Positions 52,007-60,887 are shown, counted from the stretch's first letter. The stretch: 64,000 nucleotides of DNA from Bacteroidales bacterium (GCA_015060905.1 SUXQ01000014.1:1-64000), one strand, 5' to 3'. Program-made: numbers and translations. Notes: generated by a model from the sequence alone, not told the origin.

Positions 52007-53458
52007 ATGAAAAAGTTTTTATTTTTTGCACTCACTTGTGCATTGTTTATTGCGTGCGATAAACAGGACAGTGCAACTTTCAACGAGAAAAATGATTCTG
52101 CTGTGAGTTTTAAAGCTTTTATCAAGCAGACTTCACGTGCAACCGAAACTGCTTTCGAGGATGGCGATGCTATAAGTGTATTTGCCGTTGCACCTACTGC
52201 CCCCACTGTAAGTCTTGAGCCTTCAGGCAATTATGCTGATAATGTTCAGTACATATACAATGGTCGCAGCTTCGATGCGGGTTACAATGCAATCACTGTT
52301 AGTGAAAAAGAAACAGTAGGATTGGCCTATTTTGCAATCTACCCCTATCAATCTGCCGCATCGAATAAATTTACATTTAATGTAAAGAGCGATCAGAGCA
52401 AATATGCCGACTATACTGCCAGCGATCTTTGTACAGCCTACAACGAGCCTACAACCGAAAATGATGTGTTACTGGAGTTTAAACACCGTCTCAGTTGTGT
52501 TGCAGTCAAACTTTATGGCGAAAATCTTGTCAGCAAAAAAATAAGCATAAAATTAAATAATGTGTATACCTCGTGCAACGTAGATATAAATGCAAATACC
52601 TATACAGCCACAGGAACAACGGGAAGTGTGATTATGGGAGAGCAGTCGAACGACACCTATCAAGCAATCATTGCTCCCCAGACAGTCTCTTCGGGCAAGA
52701 CATTCATTTTTTTAACAATTAATGGCAAGGAAACTCCATTGGAATTGGCTGCTGACGTAGAATTTAAATCGGGAAAGAAGGTAACTTACGAAATAGAACT
52801 TGAAGATGACAAAGTAATAGGTCTCAACGGATTTATCGACCCCTGGAACACTGCCGACGACCTTCTTACGACTGTGGTTCCCGAAGAAATATTGGAAAAG
52901 ATAAATGATCACATGCCTTTGTATAATGGCATTAATCCTCCCAGTGTAGAAGGTGCCTATTTATTAGAACCGTTCGCAACAGTCTATTGTGAAGATTATC
53001 CCGTCAGTGGTTATGAACCGGGTCATGTGGTAAATTCAAAAAGAATTTTATTCTCTAATCAGGATGCGAGCAAGAATACTTTGGATTATAATTCTGTGAC
53101 AACATCCGGTTCATGGGAAGAGGGTAAAGGTGCATTTATTTCCGGTTCGGGTGATAATTTTACTGCATTCTTTAACACCGAAGGTGAGTCTTCGGATATT
53201 TATATAAAAACAGCCTTGGTAATTTCCGGTACAAAAACTTCGTCAGGCATTAAGGATTTATATTATGCCTTTGTGATGGTGGAAAAAGGTGACGACCCCG
53301 AGGAAAAATTGATGGACGAGGGTGTGTTCCGTGTATTCAAGGACGAAGATGGAATGAGCATTAACTGCGATTGGGATTGGGACTATAGCAATAATGCTAC
53401 TCGCAGCGTTGCGGAATTGGCAAAAAGCATATATAGCAACTGTGCATATTTTAAATAA
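52007..53458 (+). CDS. Fimbrillin-like (Mfa-like) lipoprotein A, unique C-terminal module
   Basis: 483 residues. The lipoprotein signal ends in FIACDKQD. The fimbrillin-like domain (about 33-285) has VSFKAFIKQ, then SRATETAFEDGDAISVFAV, NVQYIYNGRSF, YFAIYPYQS, LLEFKHRLSCVAVKL, and KSGKKVTYEIEL. This is the Mfa-like 1 pattern of Bacteroidales fimbrial subunits and minor pilins. R44-A45 sits where P. gingivalis FimA and Mfa1 are cleaved (R-A). The C-terminal 180 residues (from about 300) are not shared with the two following paralogues and are not recognised. No clear promoter was found in the 105-base gap upstream. Confidence 0.82.
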   Translation: MKKFLFFALTCALFIACDKQDSATFNEKNDSAVSFKAFIKQTSRATETAFEDGDAISVFAVAPTAPTVSLEPSGNYADNVQYIYNGRSFDAGYNAITVSEKETVGLAYFAIYPYQSAASNKFTFNVKSDQSKYADYTASDLCTAYNEPTTENDVLLEFKHRLSCVAVKLYGENLVSKKISIKLNNVYTSCNVDINANTYTATGTTGSVIMGEQSNDTYQAIIAPQTVSSGKTFIFLTINGKETPLELAADVEFKSGKKVTYEIELEDDKVIGLNGFIDPWNTADDLLTTVVPEEILEKINDHMPLYNGINPPSVEGAYLLEPFATVYCEDYPVSGYEPGHVVNSKRILFSNQDASKNTLDYNSVTTSGSWEEGKGAFISGSGDNFTAFFNTEGESSDIYIKTALVISGTKTSSGIKDLYYAFVMVEKGDDPEEKLMDEGVFRVFKDEDGMSINCDWDWDYSNNATRSVAELAKSIYSNCAYFK

Positions 53459-53491
53459 GCCACAATAGTCACTATAAATAACATTGATATT

Positions 53492-53540
53492 ATTGAATAG
53501 GTCAGAAACAACTTCGCATTTCCGGCCTATTCAATAAAAA
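53492..53540 (+). terminator. Hairpin after fimbrillin-like gene A
   Basis: ATTGAATAGGTCAGAAA (53492-53508) pairs with TTTCCGGCCTATTCAAT (53519-53535) with two mismatches. A weak A/T run follows, so termination may be partial. Confidence 0.55.
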
Positions 53541-53570
53541 TAATTCTATTTACTTATAAAATAAAAGAAC

Positions 53571-55196
53571 ATGAAGAAGAGTCTAATATTCATGCTTTTA
53601 TGTACTTTGTTAGTTGCATGTAATAATGAAGAGGGTCAAACAGTTTACGAGGTTAAAGACAGCTCTCCTGTAAGTTTCAAGGCCTTTATCAAACAAACTA
53701 CACGTGCTACAGAGACGTCTTTCGAGGATGGCGATGCTATCAGTGTATTTGCGGTAGCCCCAACTTCGTCGGGAATAAGCCTTGCGCCCTCCGGCAATTA
53801 TGCAGACAATGTTCAGTATGTATATAATGGTCGCAATTTCTATGCAGGTTACAATGCCGTAACAGTAAGTAACACAGATGCACCGGAATTGGCCTATTTT
53901 GCAATCTATCCCTATCAATCTGCCGCATCGAATAAATTTATATTTAACGTAAAGAACGACCAGCGTAAATATGCCGATTATACAGCCGGCGACCTCTGTA
54001 CTTCATACGTCGAGCCGACAACAGCCGATGAAGTATTATTGGAGTTTAATCATCGAATGAGCTGTATTGCAATAAAATTCCACGGTGACAATCTGGCAAG
54101 TAAAAGCATAGGTGTAAAATTGGACAATGTTTATACATCGTGCAATGTGGATATAAATGCCAGCACTTTTTCTGCCACAGGGGCAACGGGTAGCGTGATT
54201 CTTGGTGAACATTCGACCGACACCTATCAAGCAATCATTGTTCCTCAGGTAGTATCCTCGGAGCAGACATTTATCACCTTGACGCTTGATGGAAATGAAA
54301 TTCCATTGAATCTGGCAGCGCCCGTAGACCTAAAATCGGGCAAGAAAACCACATTCGAGCTTGAAATAAAAGATGATAAAATTATTTCACTCGATGGATA
54401 TATAAATTCATGGAATATGGGCGACGCCGAGGATTGCAAAGTTGTTCCTGTAAACATTGTATCATTGACAGATGGAGTAGCTTTCGATTTTAACTTTGAC
54501 AAAGAAGTATCGTACTACTATTATGGATACATAGCTAAAGAATCAATTGGTAGCGTGACCGATGAAGAGATTGTTGAAGTTGCGCTCGAAAATTTCACAA
54601 GATATACTCCCGAAGATGACCTTTTGGGTTATTTGGCCGGACTTGAGGCAAATTCCGAATATTATGTAATTACATTCGGTTACGACAGCAAAGGAAACAG
54701 AGGGGAAATTATTAAAACATTGGTAAAAACCAAACCCGATGTAACCAACAGACCTCGCGTTACAATATCCAATGTCACATATACTTCCACCGAGTGGAAT
54801 TGGGACACATCAATTTCGTCTGAAACTAAAAAATATTATATGGCAGGAGTGAGCGGGGAATATGCTTCTATGCTGGGTGATACACCAAATATCTTGCTTG
54901 CATGGTATATGAAAAACGAAATAGACAACGGCGAATATACTTCTATCTTAGAACCCGGCTCATGGTGGATGTCTCGTAATTCTACCGATAATGATATCTT
55001 TATATATGCATGGGCTGTCGGCAATGATAATGAATTTGCAGGACAGTTGGATACATTCTATAGCTCGCTAACCGAGAGCGCAGTTCTTACGTTAAACCCC
55101 GAAAAGAAAATGCCCGATGCAAAAGTCGTTTCTAAAGAGCATCTGCATAAATGTATGAAGAATGTTGTAAATATTTTTAAGAATCAGAATTTCTAA
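53571..55196 (+). CDS. Fimbrillin-like lipoprotein B, C-terminal module shared with the BACON lipoprotein
   Basis: 541 residues. The signal ends in LLVACNNEE. The fimbrillin-like domain (34-285) repeats that of protein A closely, including TRATETSFEDGDAISVFAV (R45-A46) and YFAIYPYQSAASNKF. From residue 293 onward the sequence changes to the module found in the BACON lipoprotein at 48394: IVSLTDGVAFDFNF, VSYYYYGYI, FGYDSKGNRG, NRPRVTISNVT, AWYMKNEI and WAVGNDNEFAGQLD. The junction near residue 290 indicates module swapping. It starts after a hairpin and is followed 31 bases later by gene C. Confidence 0.82.
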   Translation: MKKSLIFMLLCTLLVACNNEEGQTVYEVKDSSPVSFKAFIKQTTRATETSFEDGDAISVFAVAPTSSGISLAPSGNYADNVQYVYNGRNFYAGYNAVTVSNTDAPELAYFAIYPYQSAASNKFIFNVKNDQRKYADYTAGDLCTSYVEPTTADEVLLEFNHRMSCIAIKFHGDNLASKSIGVKLDNVYTSCNVDINASTFSATGATGSVILGEHSTDTYQAIIVPQVVSSEQTFITLTLDGNEIPLNLAAPVDLKSGKKTTFELEIKDDKIISLDGYINSWNMGDAEDCKVVPVNIVSLTDGVAFDFNFDKEVSYYYYGYIAKESIGSVTDEEIVEVALENFTRYTPEDDLLGYLAGLEANSEYYVITFGYDSKGNRGEIIKTLVKTKPDVTNRPRVTISNVTYTSTEWNWDTSISSETKKYYMAGVSGEYASMLGDTPNILLAWYMKNEIDNGEYTSILEPGSWWMSRNSTDNDIFIYAWAVGNDNEFAGQLDTFYSSLTESAVLTLNPEKKMPDAKVVSKEHLHKCMKNVVNIFKNQNF

Positions 55197-55227
55197 ACAA
55201 AGAAATTCATCCATAAAAGAAACGAAT

Positions 55228-57741
55228 ATGAAAAAGAATTTATTATTAATGCTCTCCCTCCTTGTTTTTATGGGATGTAGCAGTAAGGATGATAATGGAA
55301 CGGTAGATGAGCCCATTCAAACTCCCTCGTCTGTAAGTTTCAAAGCCTTTATCAAACAAATTTCACGTGCAACCGAGACAGCCTTCGAGGATGGCGATGC
55401 AATCAGCGTGTTTGCTGTAGACCCAAAATCGCCCATAATCTCTCTTGCACCTTCGGGCAACTATGCGAATAATGTCCAGTATATATACAATGGTACCAAT
55501 TTTTCAGCAGGTTCAAATGCAATCACAATCGGCGAAAAAAATACAACAGGGTTGGCTTATTATGCAATGTATCCTTATCAGAGTGATGCAAGCGATTATT
55601 ATAAATTCAATGTAAGGCTTAATCAGACAAAATATACCGACTATACAGCCAGCGACCTCTGTACAGCATACGCCGAGCCTACAACAGCCGATAATGTATT
55701 ATTAGAGTTTAATCACCGTATGAGTTGTATTGTGGTAAAATTTCATGGAGATAATCTTGCCAGCAAAAGAATAGGTGTAAAATTGAACAATATATCTGTT
55801 GCGTGCTATGCGGACATAAACGCCAATACCTATAAAGCCACAGGAGTAAAGAATAATATCACCATGGGCGAGCATTCAAGCAACATTTTTCAAGCAATCA
55901 TTGTTCCCCAAACAATATCTTCCGATCAGAAATTCCTAACTGTGACTCTTGACGGTAAAGAATATCCATTGAACTTACCTTCTAATGTCGAGTTTAAATC
56001 GGGCAAGAAGGCAACCTATGAGTTTGAAATAGAAGATGATAAAATTATTGCACTTAACGGTTATATAACTCCGTGGGATACATACGCCGACATAACCGAG
56101 GCCGAAGGTATTATCGAAGTAACATCGGGCATTGGCGACTACGATGCAGCCTACCTTACAAAATATGGTTTTTTCTGTTACGACAAAAACTTTGGCGACG
56201 GCATTAAAGTAGCAGATAAGCCATATAACTGTATCACCTATATGCCCATCGAGAGTTCCGAACTCTTGAGTCTTATCTCAACAAACACAGACAATATTCC
56301 CTCTCAGTTGATATCAGACAAAGGAATTGTATATTTCAGTTTCCCCAATGATTCTATTCTTGAACTTCTATATGATGATGGAAAGGAGATAAAAATGCTT
56401 GACAGTATTCCTTATTCCAAGAAAGAATTGATAAACGTTTCCTCGGCGTTGGGCGACCCATTCAAAGCCTCTCTCTTCAATGCCTCATCGCTACTTAAAA
56501 AGAACAAGTCGCCAAACTCAATCACCAATTGCTTTGAATTGTTCGAACTAGTAAGCAATGAACCATATGTAGAGAACAAAGAGATTATTGATGGTCTCTC
56601 CAAAGACGAATCAGGAAACTTTAAGTTTGTAGAGACAGTTGCTAAGTGGGACGACGACGAGGTAAAAGACAATGTATGTAACACACTCTCACTATGGACA
56701 GGCAAGGCTACATACAAAGTCGGTGGTTCGTCGTGTACCCTCAGTGGAACAATCTTCTGCACCTCGGATGCATACAACACTTATGGTACTTACGGAATCA
56801 TCTGCGACAGTGACCTTTCTAAATTGTCGGTAGGAAACGCCGAATACGAAGGAACAGGTTATCAATCAAAGACCGACCTAAGCTATGGTGTTGATTTTCG
56901 TGGCCTGAAGCCAAATACAACATATTATTACAAAGCATTTTACAAGTTCAATAGCAGCGATCATGGAGGCCTTGTTCCAAAGTACGGAAGCCCCACAGAC
57001 CAGATAATATACGACACTACCGTAAAATCGTTTACTACAGGCGACAACAACCTTACAGTCGATGTAGTAATGTGTATAGACGTTACAGGAAGCATGTCCG
57101 ACATTATAAATACAGTAAAGAGCAATGCCATAGCTTTTTATGACCTATTCAAAAATTCTTGTGAAGAAGAAGGTATTCAACTTACAGGACTTAATTCTCA
57201 AGTAATTGCGTATCGCGACAAGAATGTAGATGGAAGTAATTGGATAGAAAAGAGTACAACCTATTCTCTACCTGCGCAAAAAACAGAATTCAAAAGTTTT
57301 GTAAACGCATTATATGCAAATGGTGGTGGCGACTATGCCGAGAGTGGTCTTGAAGCATTGAATATGGCATTTGATAAGGCCGATTGGGGCGTTGACGACG
57401 GTTACCATCGTCAGGTTATAATTTTGTGGACAGACGCTCCATATTTGGTGGGCTCTCATTACACCGACCTTACTACTGATGCTATAAAAACCAAATGGAA
57501 TAAAATGCCTTCGGGGCGTCGTCTTATTCTGTTTGCGCCATATGACACTAGCAGTAACGGTGGCGATTGGGGCTTGTTCGATGATTGGACAAATGTAATA
57601 CACGAGTCTGACCTTGATAAAGGCTTTAATAACTTTGAATACATTCTAAAATCTATTATTGGTGAGCTTACAAGCAAAGCTCCCGCTCGCAAGCCTAGAG
57701 CCTCTGTTTACAAAAAGACTAACTTCCGTCCCAATAATTGA
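55228..57741 (+). CDS. Fimbrillin-like lipoprotein C with C-terminal von Willebrand A domain
   Basis: 837 residues. The signal ends in VFMGCSSKDD, a good surface-export pattern. The fimbrillin-like domain (about 36-290) has SRATETAFEDGDAISVFAV (R47-A48) and YYAMYPYQS. A middle part (about 300-600) includes GTGYQSKTDLSYGVDFRGLKPNTTYYYKAFYKF, which resembles a fibronectin III-like linker. The end (about 610-820) is a von Willebrand A domain: DVVMCIDVTGSMSD with the metal-site D618-x-T-G-S, YRDKNVDG, and VIILWTDAPY. P. gingivalis Mfa5, a fimbrial tip protein, has a comparable vWA region. A Lys/Arg-rich C-terminus ends the protein. A strong terminator follows. Confidence 0.84.
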   Translation: MKKNLLLMLSLLVFMGCSSKDDNGTVDEPIQTPSSVSFKAFIKQISRATETAFEDGDAISVFAVDPKSPIISLAPSGNYANNVQYIYNGTNFSAGSNAITIGEKNTTGLAYYAMYPYQSDASDYYKFNVRLNQTKYTDYTASDLCTAYAEPTTADNVLLEFNHRMSCIVVKFHGDNLASKRIGVKLNNISVACYADINANTYKATGVKNNITMGEHSSNIFQAIIVPQTISSDQKFLTVTLDGKEYPLNLPSNVEFKSGKKATYEFEIEDDKIIALNGYITPWDTYADITEAEGIIEVTSGIGDYDAAYLTKYGFFCYDKNFGDGIKVADKPYNCITYMPIESSELLSLISTNTDNIPSQLISDKGIVYFSFPNDSILELLYDDGKEIKMLDSIPYSKKELINVSSALGDPFKASLFNASSLLKKNKSPNSITNCFELFELVSNEPYVENKEIIDGLSKDESGNFKFVETVAKWDDDEVKDNVCNTLSLWTGKATYKVGGSSCTLSGTIFCTSDAYNTYGTYGIICDSDLSKLSVGNAEYEGTGYQSKTDLSYGVDFRGLKPNTTYYYKAFYKFNSSDHGGLVPKYGSPTDQIIYDTTVKSFTTGDNNLTVDVVMCIDVTGSMSDIINTVKSNAIAFYDLFKNSCEEEGIQLTGLNSQVIAYRDKNVDGSNWIEKSTTYSLPAQKTEFKSFVNALYANGGGDYAESGLEALNMAFDKADWGVDDGYHRQVIILWTDAPYLVGSHYTDLTTDAIKTKWNKMPSGRRLILFAPYDTSSNGGDWGLFDDWTNVIHESDLDKGFNNFEYILKSIIGELTSKAPARKPRASVYKKTNFRPNN

Positions 57742-57760
57742 AAATAGGCAATTATGCAAT

Positions 57761-57798
57761 AAAAAATCGTCGCACATTGATTGATGCGACGATTTTTT
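57761..57798 (+). terminator. Terminator after fimbrillin-like gene C
   Basis: AAAAAATCGTCGCA (57761-57774) pairs exactly with TGCGACGATTTTTT (57785-57798), with a 10-base loop. It lies 19 bases after the stop. Confidence 0.9.
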
Positions 57799-57810
57799 AT
57801 TACTCTTTTT

Positions 57811-57853
57811 TCCACTATTCTTGCCGGTGACCATAAGGTGCAAGAAGGGGTAG
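57811..57853 (+). pseudogene. Relic of the 3' end of the methyltransferase gene (47093-48259)
   Basis: The last codons read ...RCKKG-stop in the same frame as RCEKG-stop of the intact gene, and CTTGCCG upstream also aligns. About nine bases are missing in between. It belongs to the right flanking repeat. Confidence 0.75.
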
Positions 57854-57950
57854 AAACTTTTCACTTCATTTCCCTATCATGGCAATTGAATTTAAAAATA
57901 TCCTATAATATAATATTGTTTTTTTTAAAAAAGGAGTATATTTGCAAAAA
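57834..57950 (+). repeat. Flanking direct repeat, right copy
   Basis: Related to 48240-48356. It carries the same end-of-gene relic, an AAAAAAGGAG stretch and the TATATTTG promoter, in the same orientation, 9.6 kb away. Confidence 0.85.
57937..57944 (+). promoter_or_regulatory. Promoter -7 element (TATATTTG) for the propeller protein gene
   Basis: TATATTTG lies 65 bases before ATG 58009 and is the counterpart of 48343-48350 in the left repeat. Confidence 0.6.
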
Positions 57951-58008
57951 TAAAATTAAAATATATTAGAAGTTGTTTAATTTTTATTGAAAAATATTTT
58001 TAACACGC

Positions 58009-58992
58009 ATGAAAGGAAAAATTTTATTTATAGTATTATCTTTATTATTTGTCTTACAGAACACTTTCGCGCAAAAGGTTGATTATTCGGTAGTATCTGT
58101 ACCCGAAGAGACGGGAATTGATTTTTTGCAAGTTTCTACAGCGAACGATTATGTTTGTATGCCGATAGTTAAACGTAAAGGAGCAAATATAAATTGGGCG
58201 ACCAATCAAGTGCTGGATATTTCGCCCGACGGTATTAACCTTGCTTATTTGTCGTGGAGAAACAATACAAGTAATATTTTTATAAAAGCATTGGATAAGC
58301 AGGGAAGTTCGGTTCAGCGTACCAATCGTGCCGCAGTTATGGATTTTTCTTATTCTCCCGATGGCAAATTTATCTGTTTTTCGGAACGACGCGGAAAAAC
58401 CACTCAGATTTTCCAGACAAGTGCCGATAAAGGTTATGTTTGCCGTCAGATAACAAGCGGTAACAACGATTATTCTCCCGTATATTCTCCGGATATGTCA
58501 CAGATAGTATTTGCCCGTCAAGAGGCTAAGAGCATCGGCATTTGGAGTTATAATATTAAAAATAATTTCCTGTCAAGCTATATGTCAGGCATGAATCCCT
58601 GTTATACAAAAGAGGGAAACAATATTATTTGTGCGCGTACCAATAATGAGGGACGTAGTGAAATATGGAGAGTGAATTACGAGAAAGGAACCGAGGAGTG
58701 TATCGTTTCCGACTTAGAGCGCAGTTTCGCCTCGCCTCGTATATCTCCCAACGGAAAGTGGATATTGCTTGTTGGCAGCAGCAAGATAGTAACAGACAAA
58801 TTTACATATTCGAATACTGATATTTACGCTGTAAGAATAGATGGTACCGAGCTTACACAGCTCACTTACCATGCAGCAGATGACCTTAGCCCGGCGTGGA
58901 GCAAGGATGGCAAATATATTTATTTTGTTTCTCAGCGTGGAAGCAAAGATGCTACAGCCAACATTTGGAGAATGACTTTTAATCAATTTTAG
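58009..58992 (+). CDS. TolB-like beta-propeller protein (PD40 repeats), secreted
   Basis: 327 residues with a signal peptide (hydrophobic 5-17, cleavage near TFAQK). Five or six PD40-type blades are visible: SPDGINLAYLSW, SPDGKFICFSER, SPDMSQIVFAR, SPNGKWILLVG and SKDGKYIYFVSQR. Each carries the Ser-Pro/Lys-Asp-Gly turn of TolB and prolyl oligopeptidase propellers. No catalytic domain is attached, so a binding role at the cell envelope is likely. The gene has its own copy of the repeat-borne promoter, and the barrel gene begins 21 bases after it. Confidence 0.78.
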   Translation: MKGKILFIVLSLLFVLQNTFAQKVDYSVVSVPEETGIDFLQVSTANDYVCMPIVKRKGANINWATNQVLDISPDGINLAYLSWRNNTSNIFIKALDKQGSSVQRTNRAAVMDFSYSPDGKFICFSERRGKTTQIFQTSADKGYVCRQITSGNNDYSPVYSPDMSQIVFARQEAKSIGIWSYNIKNNFLSSYMSGMNPCYTKEGNNIICARTNNEGRSEIWRVNYEKGTEECIVSDLERSFASPRISPNGKWILLVGSSKIVTDKFTYSNTDIYAVRIDGTELTQLTYHAADDLSPAWSKDGKYIYFVSQRGSKDATANIWRMTFNQF

Positions 58993-59013
58993 TACTAATA
59001 AAATCAGTTTATT

Positions 59014-59676
59014 ATGAAAAACTTTAGAATCTTGTTTGCTGCGTGCTTGTTAGCTATGGCCACAGCTGTTAATGCTCAGTTTGCAAATTCATCTTCTACA
59101 TCTTCTTTTGGTGGCGGTGCTGCTGATACAGAGGGTTGGCAGAGTGTAAAATTCTCTTATAATCGTTATACAGCCGAAATTGATGGTCCTGATTGCGATG
59201 CGGTGTCTGCTTTTGAGCTTGGCTATTCAAAAGCAATCTCTCTTTCTCAGGAACTTCCTTTATTCCTTGAGGCTGGCGCAAGTTTCTTTTATGCAACAGG
59301 TGAATGTTATGACGAGGATTATTACAAAGGCTCTATCAGCATGGCGTCATTGATTGTGCCTTTTAATCTTGGTTACAAAGTAGCTTTGTCCGATAATATG
59401 TCATTGTTCCCCTATGTAGGTCTTTCTCTTAAGGGACACCTTTTCGGAGAGATTGAGGAGGAAAATGAATATTATGATGAAACTTATACAATTAATGTTT
59501 TTGATGATGATGACTTGGAAGATCCTTGGAACCGTTTCCAGATTGGTTGGCAGATTGGTGCTACTTTGAATATTAATAAGTATAATGTAGGTCTTAGTTA
59601 CGGAACAGATATAACAGAGCTGGGCGAGGATATGGACACAAAAACATTCAAACTCTCTCTGGGTGTAAACTTCTAA
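59014..59676 (+). CDS. Outer-membrane beta-barrel protein
   Basis: 220 residues with a signal peptide ending in AVNAQ. The mature part has a short Ser/Gly-rich start, then alternating strands (SVKFSYNRYTAEI, FELGYSKAISL, PLFLEAGASFFYA, VPFNLGYKVAL, LFPYVGLSLKGH, FQIGWQIGATLNI, NVGLSYGTDI) and a terminal FKLSLGVNF with the C-terminal aromatic residue expected for barrel assembly. The size fits an eight-strand OmpX/OmpA-type barrel. It probably shares a transcript with the propeller gene 21 bases upstream. The function is unknown. Confidence 0.8.
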   Translation: MKNFRILFAACLLAMATAVNAQFANSSSTSSFGGGAADTEGWQSVKFSYNRYTAEIDGPDCDAVSAFELGYSKAISLSQELPLFLEAGASFFYATGECYDEDYYKGSISMASLIVPFNLGYKVALSDNMSLFPYVGLSLKGHLFGEIEEENEYYDETYTINVFDDDDLEDPWNRFQIGWQIGATLNINKYNVGLSYGTDITELGEDMDTKTFKLSLGVNF

Positions 59677-59694
59677 AAAAGTAGATTATACAAT

Positions 59695-59729
59695 AAAAGC
59701 GTCGCATCCAACGGATGCGACGCTTTTTG
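59695..59729. terminator. Bidirectional terminator between the barrel gene and argD
   Basis: AAAAGCGTCGCATCC (59695-59709) and GGATGCGACGCTTTT (59713-59727) form a perfect 15-bp stem. It serves the barrel gene and, on the other strand, the end of the arg operon. Confidence 0.9.
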
Positions 59730-59745
59730 TGTGCAGTGTATTCTT

Positions 59746-60870
59746 TTATCCTAATACCTTGTGCAGACGAGCGATAAACTCCTGTGCCTGCTCCATGCTC
59801 AGGCTCAAGGGAGGCAGCAGACGAATGACGTTTGTGCCGCTGACGCCTGTAAACACATGCTCTTCGAAGAGCAGCTTTGTGCGTATCTCCTTTATAGGCT
59901 CTTCAAATTCGAGTCCTATCATCAAGCCCTTTCCGCGCACCTCTTTTATTGCGGGGAATTTCTTAAGTTCGGCCATCAGATAGTCGCCTACCTTGTTTAC
60001 ATTGTCCAGCAGATTCTCATCCTCAATTACGTCGAGCACTGCCTGTGCTGCGGCGCAAGCAAGATGGTTGCCGCCGAAGGTTGTACCCAGCTGTCCGAAT
60101 ATAGGCGTGAACTTGGGGCTTATGAGCAGTGCGCCCATAGGGAATCCGTTGGCGATGCCTTTTGCCACAGTGATAAGGTCGGGGCGGATGCCTGCCCACT
60201 GATGGGCAAAGAATTTTCCGCTGCGGCCGTATCCGCTCTGAATTTCGTCGAGCACAAGGATGGTGCCCGTTGCGGTGCACTCCTGCTGCAACTGCTGCAA
60301 AAATTCGGGCTGCGGAACGACAATGCCGCCGATGCCCTGTATACCCTCGATGATGACTGCTGCAACGTCGCCTTTTGCAAGCTCGGCGCGAACAGCTTCA
60401 ATGTCATTCAAGGGCAGATAGGTTGTGTGGTTGTTGCTGTTGATGGGGGCGATGATTTTCGCATTGTCGGTAACTTCCACTGCCAACGAAGTGCGTCCGT
60501 GAAAAGCCTTTTTGAAAGATATCACGCGGGTGCGTCCGTTGGTGAACGATGCGAGCTTAAGTGCATTTTCGTTAGCCTCGGCGCCCGAGTTTACGAAGAA
60601 TGCGCTGTAATCCTCGTAGCCCGACAAGCGTCCCAATTTTTCGGCAACGGCTGTCTGCAGCTTGTTTATCACCGAATTTGAGTAGAATCCGAGCTTCTGC
60701 ACCTGTGCAGATATACTCTGTACATAGTGTGGGTGGGCGTGTCCTATGGATATTACCGCATGGCCGCCGTAAAGGTCAAGATACTCGGTGCCTTTGTCGT
60801 CCCACACTTTGCAACCTTCGCCTTTTACTATGTTAATGTCGAAAAGGGGATATACGTTATATAAATCCAT
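59746..60870 (-). CDS. argD: Acetylornithine (or succinylornithine) aminotransferase
   Basis: 374 residues, a class III PLP aminotransferase. VNSGAEANENALKLA and the PLP-binding ILVLDEIQSGYGRSGKFFAH and LITVAKGIANGFPMGALL (Schiff-base Lys in VAKG) are present, with TFGGNHLACAAAQAVLD near the phosphate site. In arginine synthesis it converts acylglutamate semialdehyde to acylornithine. Bacteroides use succinylated intermediates later in this pathway, so the acyl group here could be succinyl. It is the last gene of the arg operon, 82 bases after argC, with a hairpin in the gap. Confidence 0.92.
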   Translation of the reverse strand: MDLYNVYPLFDINIVKGEGCKVWDDKGTEYLDLYGGHAVISIGHAHPHYVQSISAQVQKLGFYSNSVINKLQTAVAEKLGRLSGYEDYSAFFVNSGAEANENALKLASFTNGRTRVISFKKAFHGRTSLAVEVTDNAKIIAPINSNNHTTYLPLNDIEAVRAELAKGDVAAVIIEGIQGIGGIVVPQPEFLQQLQQECTATGTILVLDEIQSGYGRSGKFFAHQWAGIRPDLITVAKGIANGFPMGALLISPKFTPIFGQLGTTFGGNHLACAAAQAVLDVIEDENLLDNVNKVGDYLMAELKKFPAIKEVRGKGLMIGLEFEEPIKEIRTKLLFEEHVFTGVSGTNVIRLLPPLSLSMEQAQEFIARLHKVLG

Positions 60871-60887
60871 TTTGTCTGTTTATTTAG

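Noticed and set aside
48240-57950. Integrative element or prophage between the flanking repeats
   Set aside because: No integrase, transposase, recombinase or phage gene lies in the block; the repeats are diverged and include a gene end, so simple duplication explains them better.
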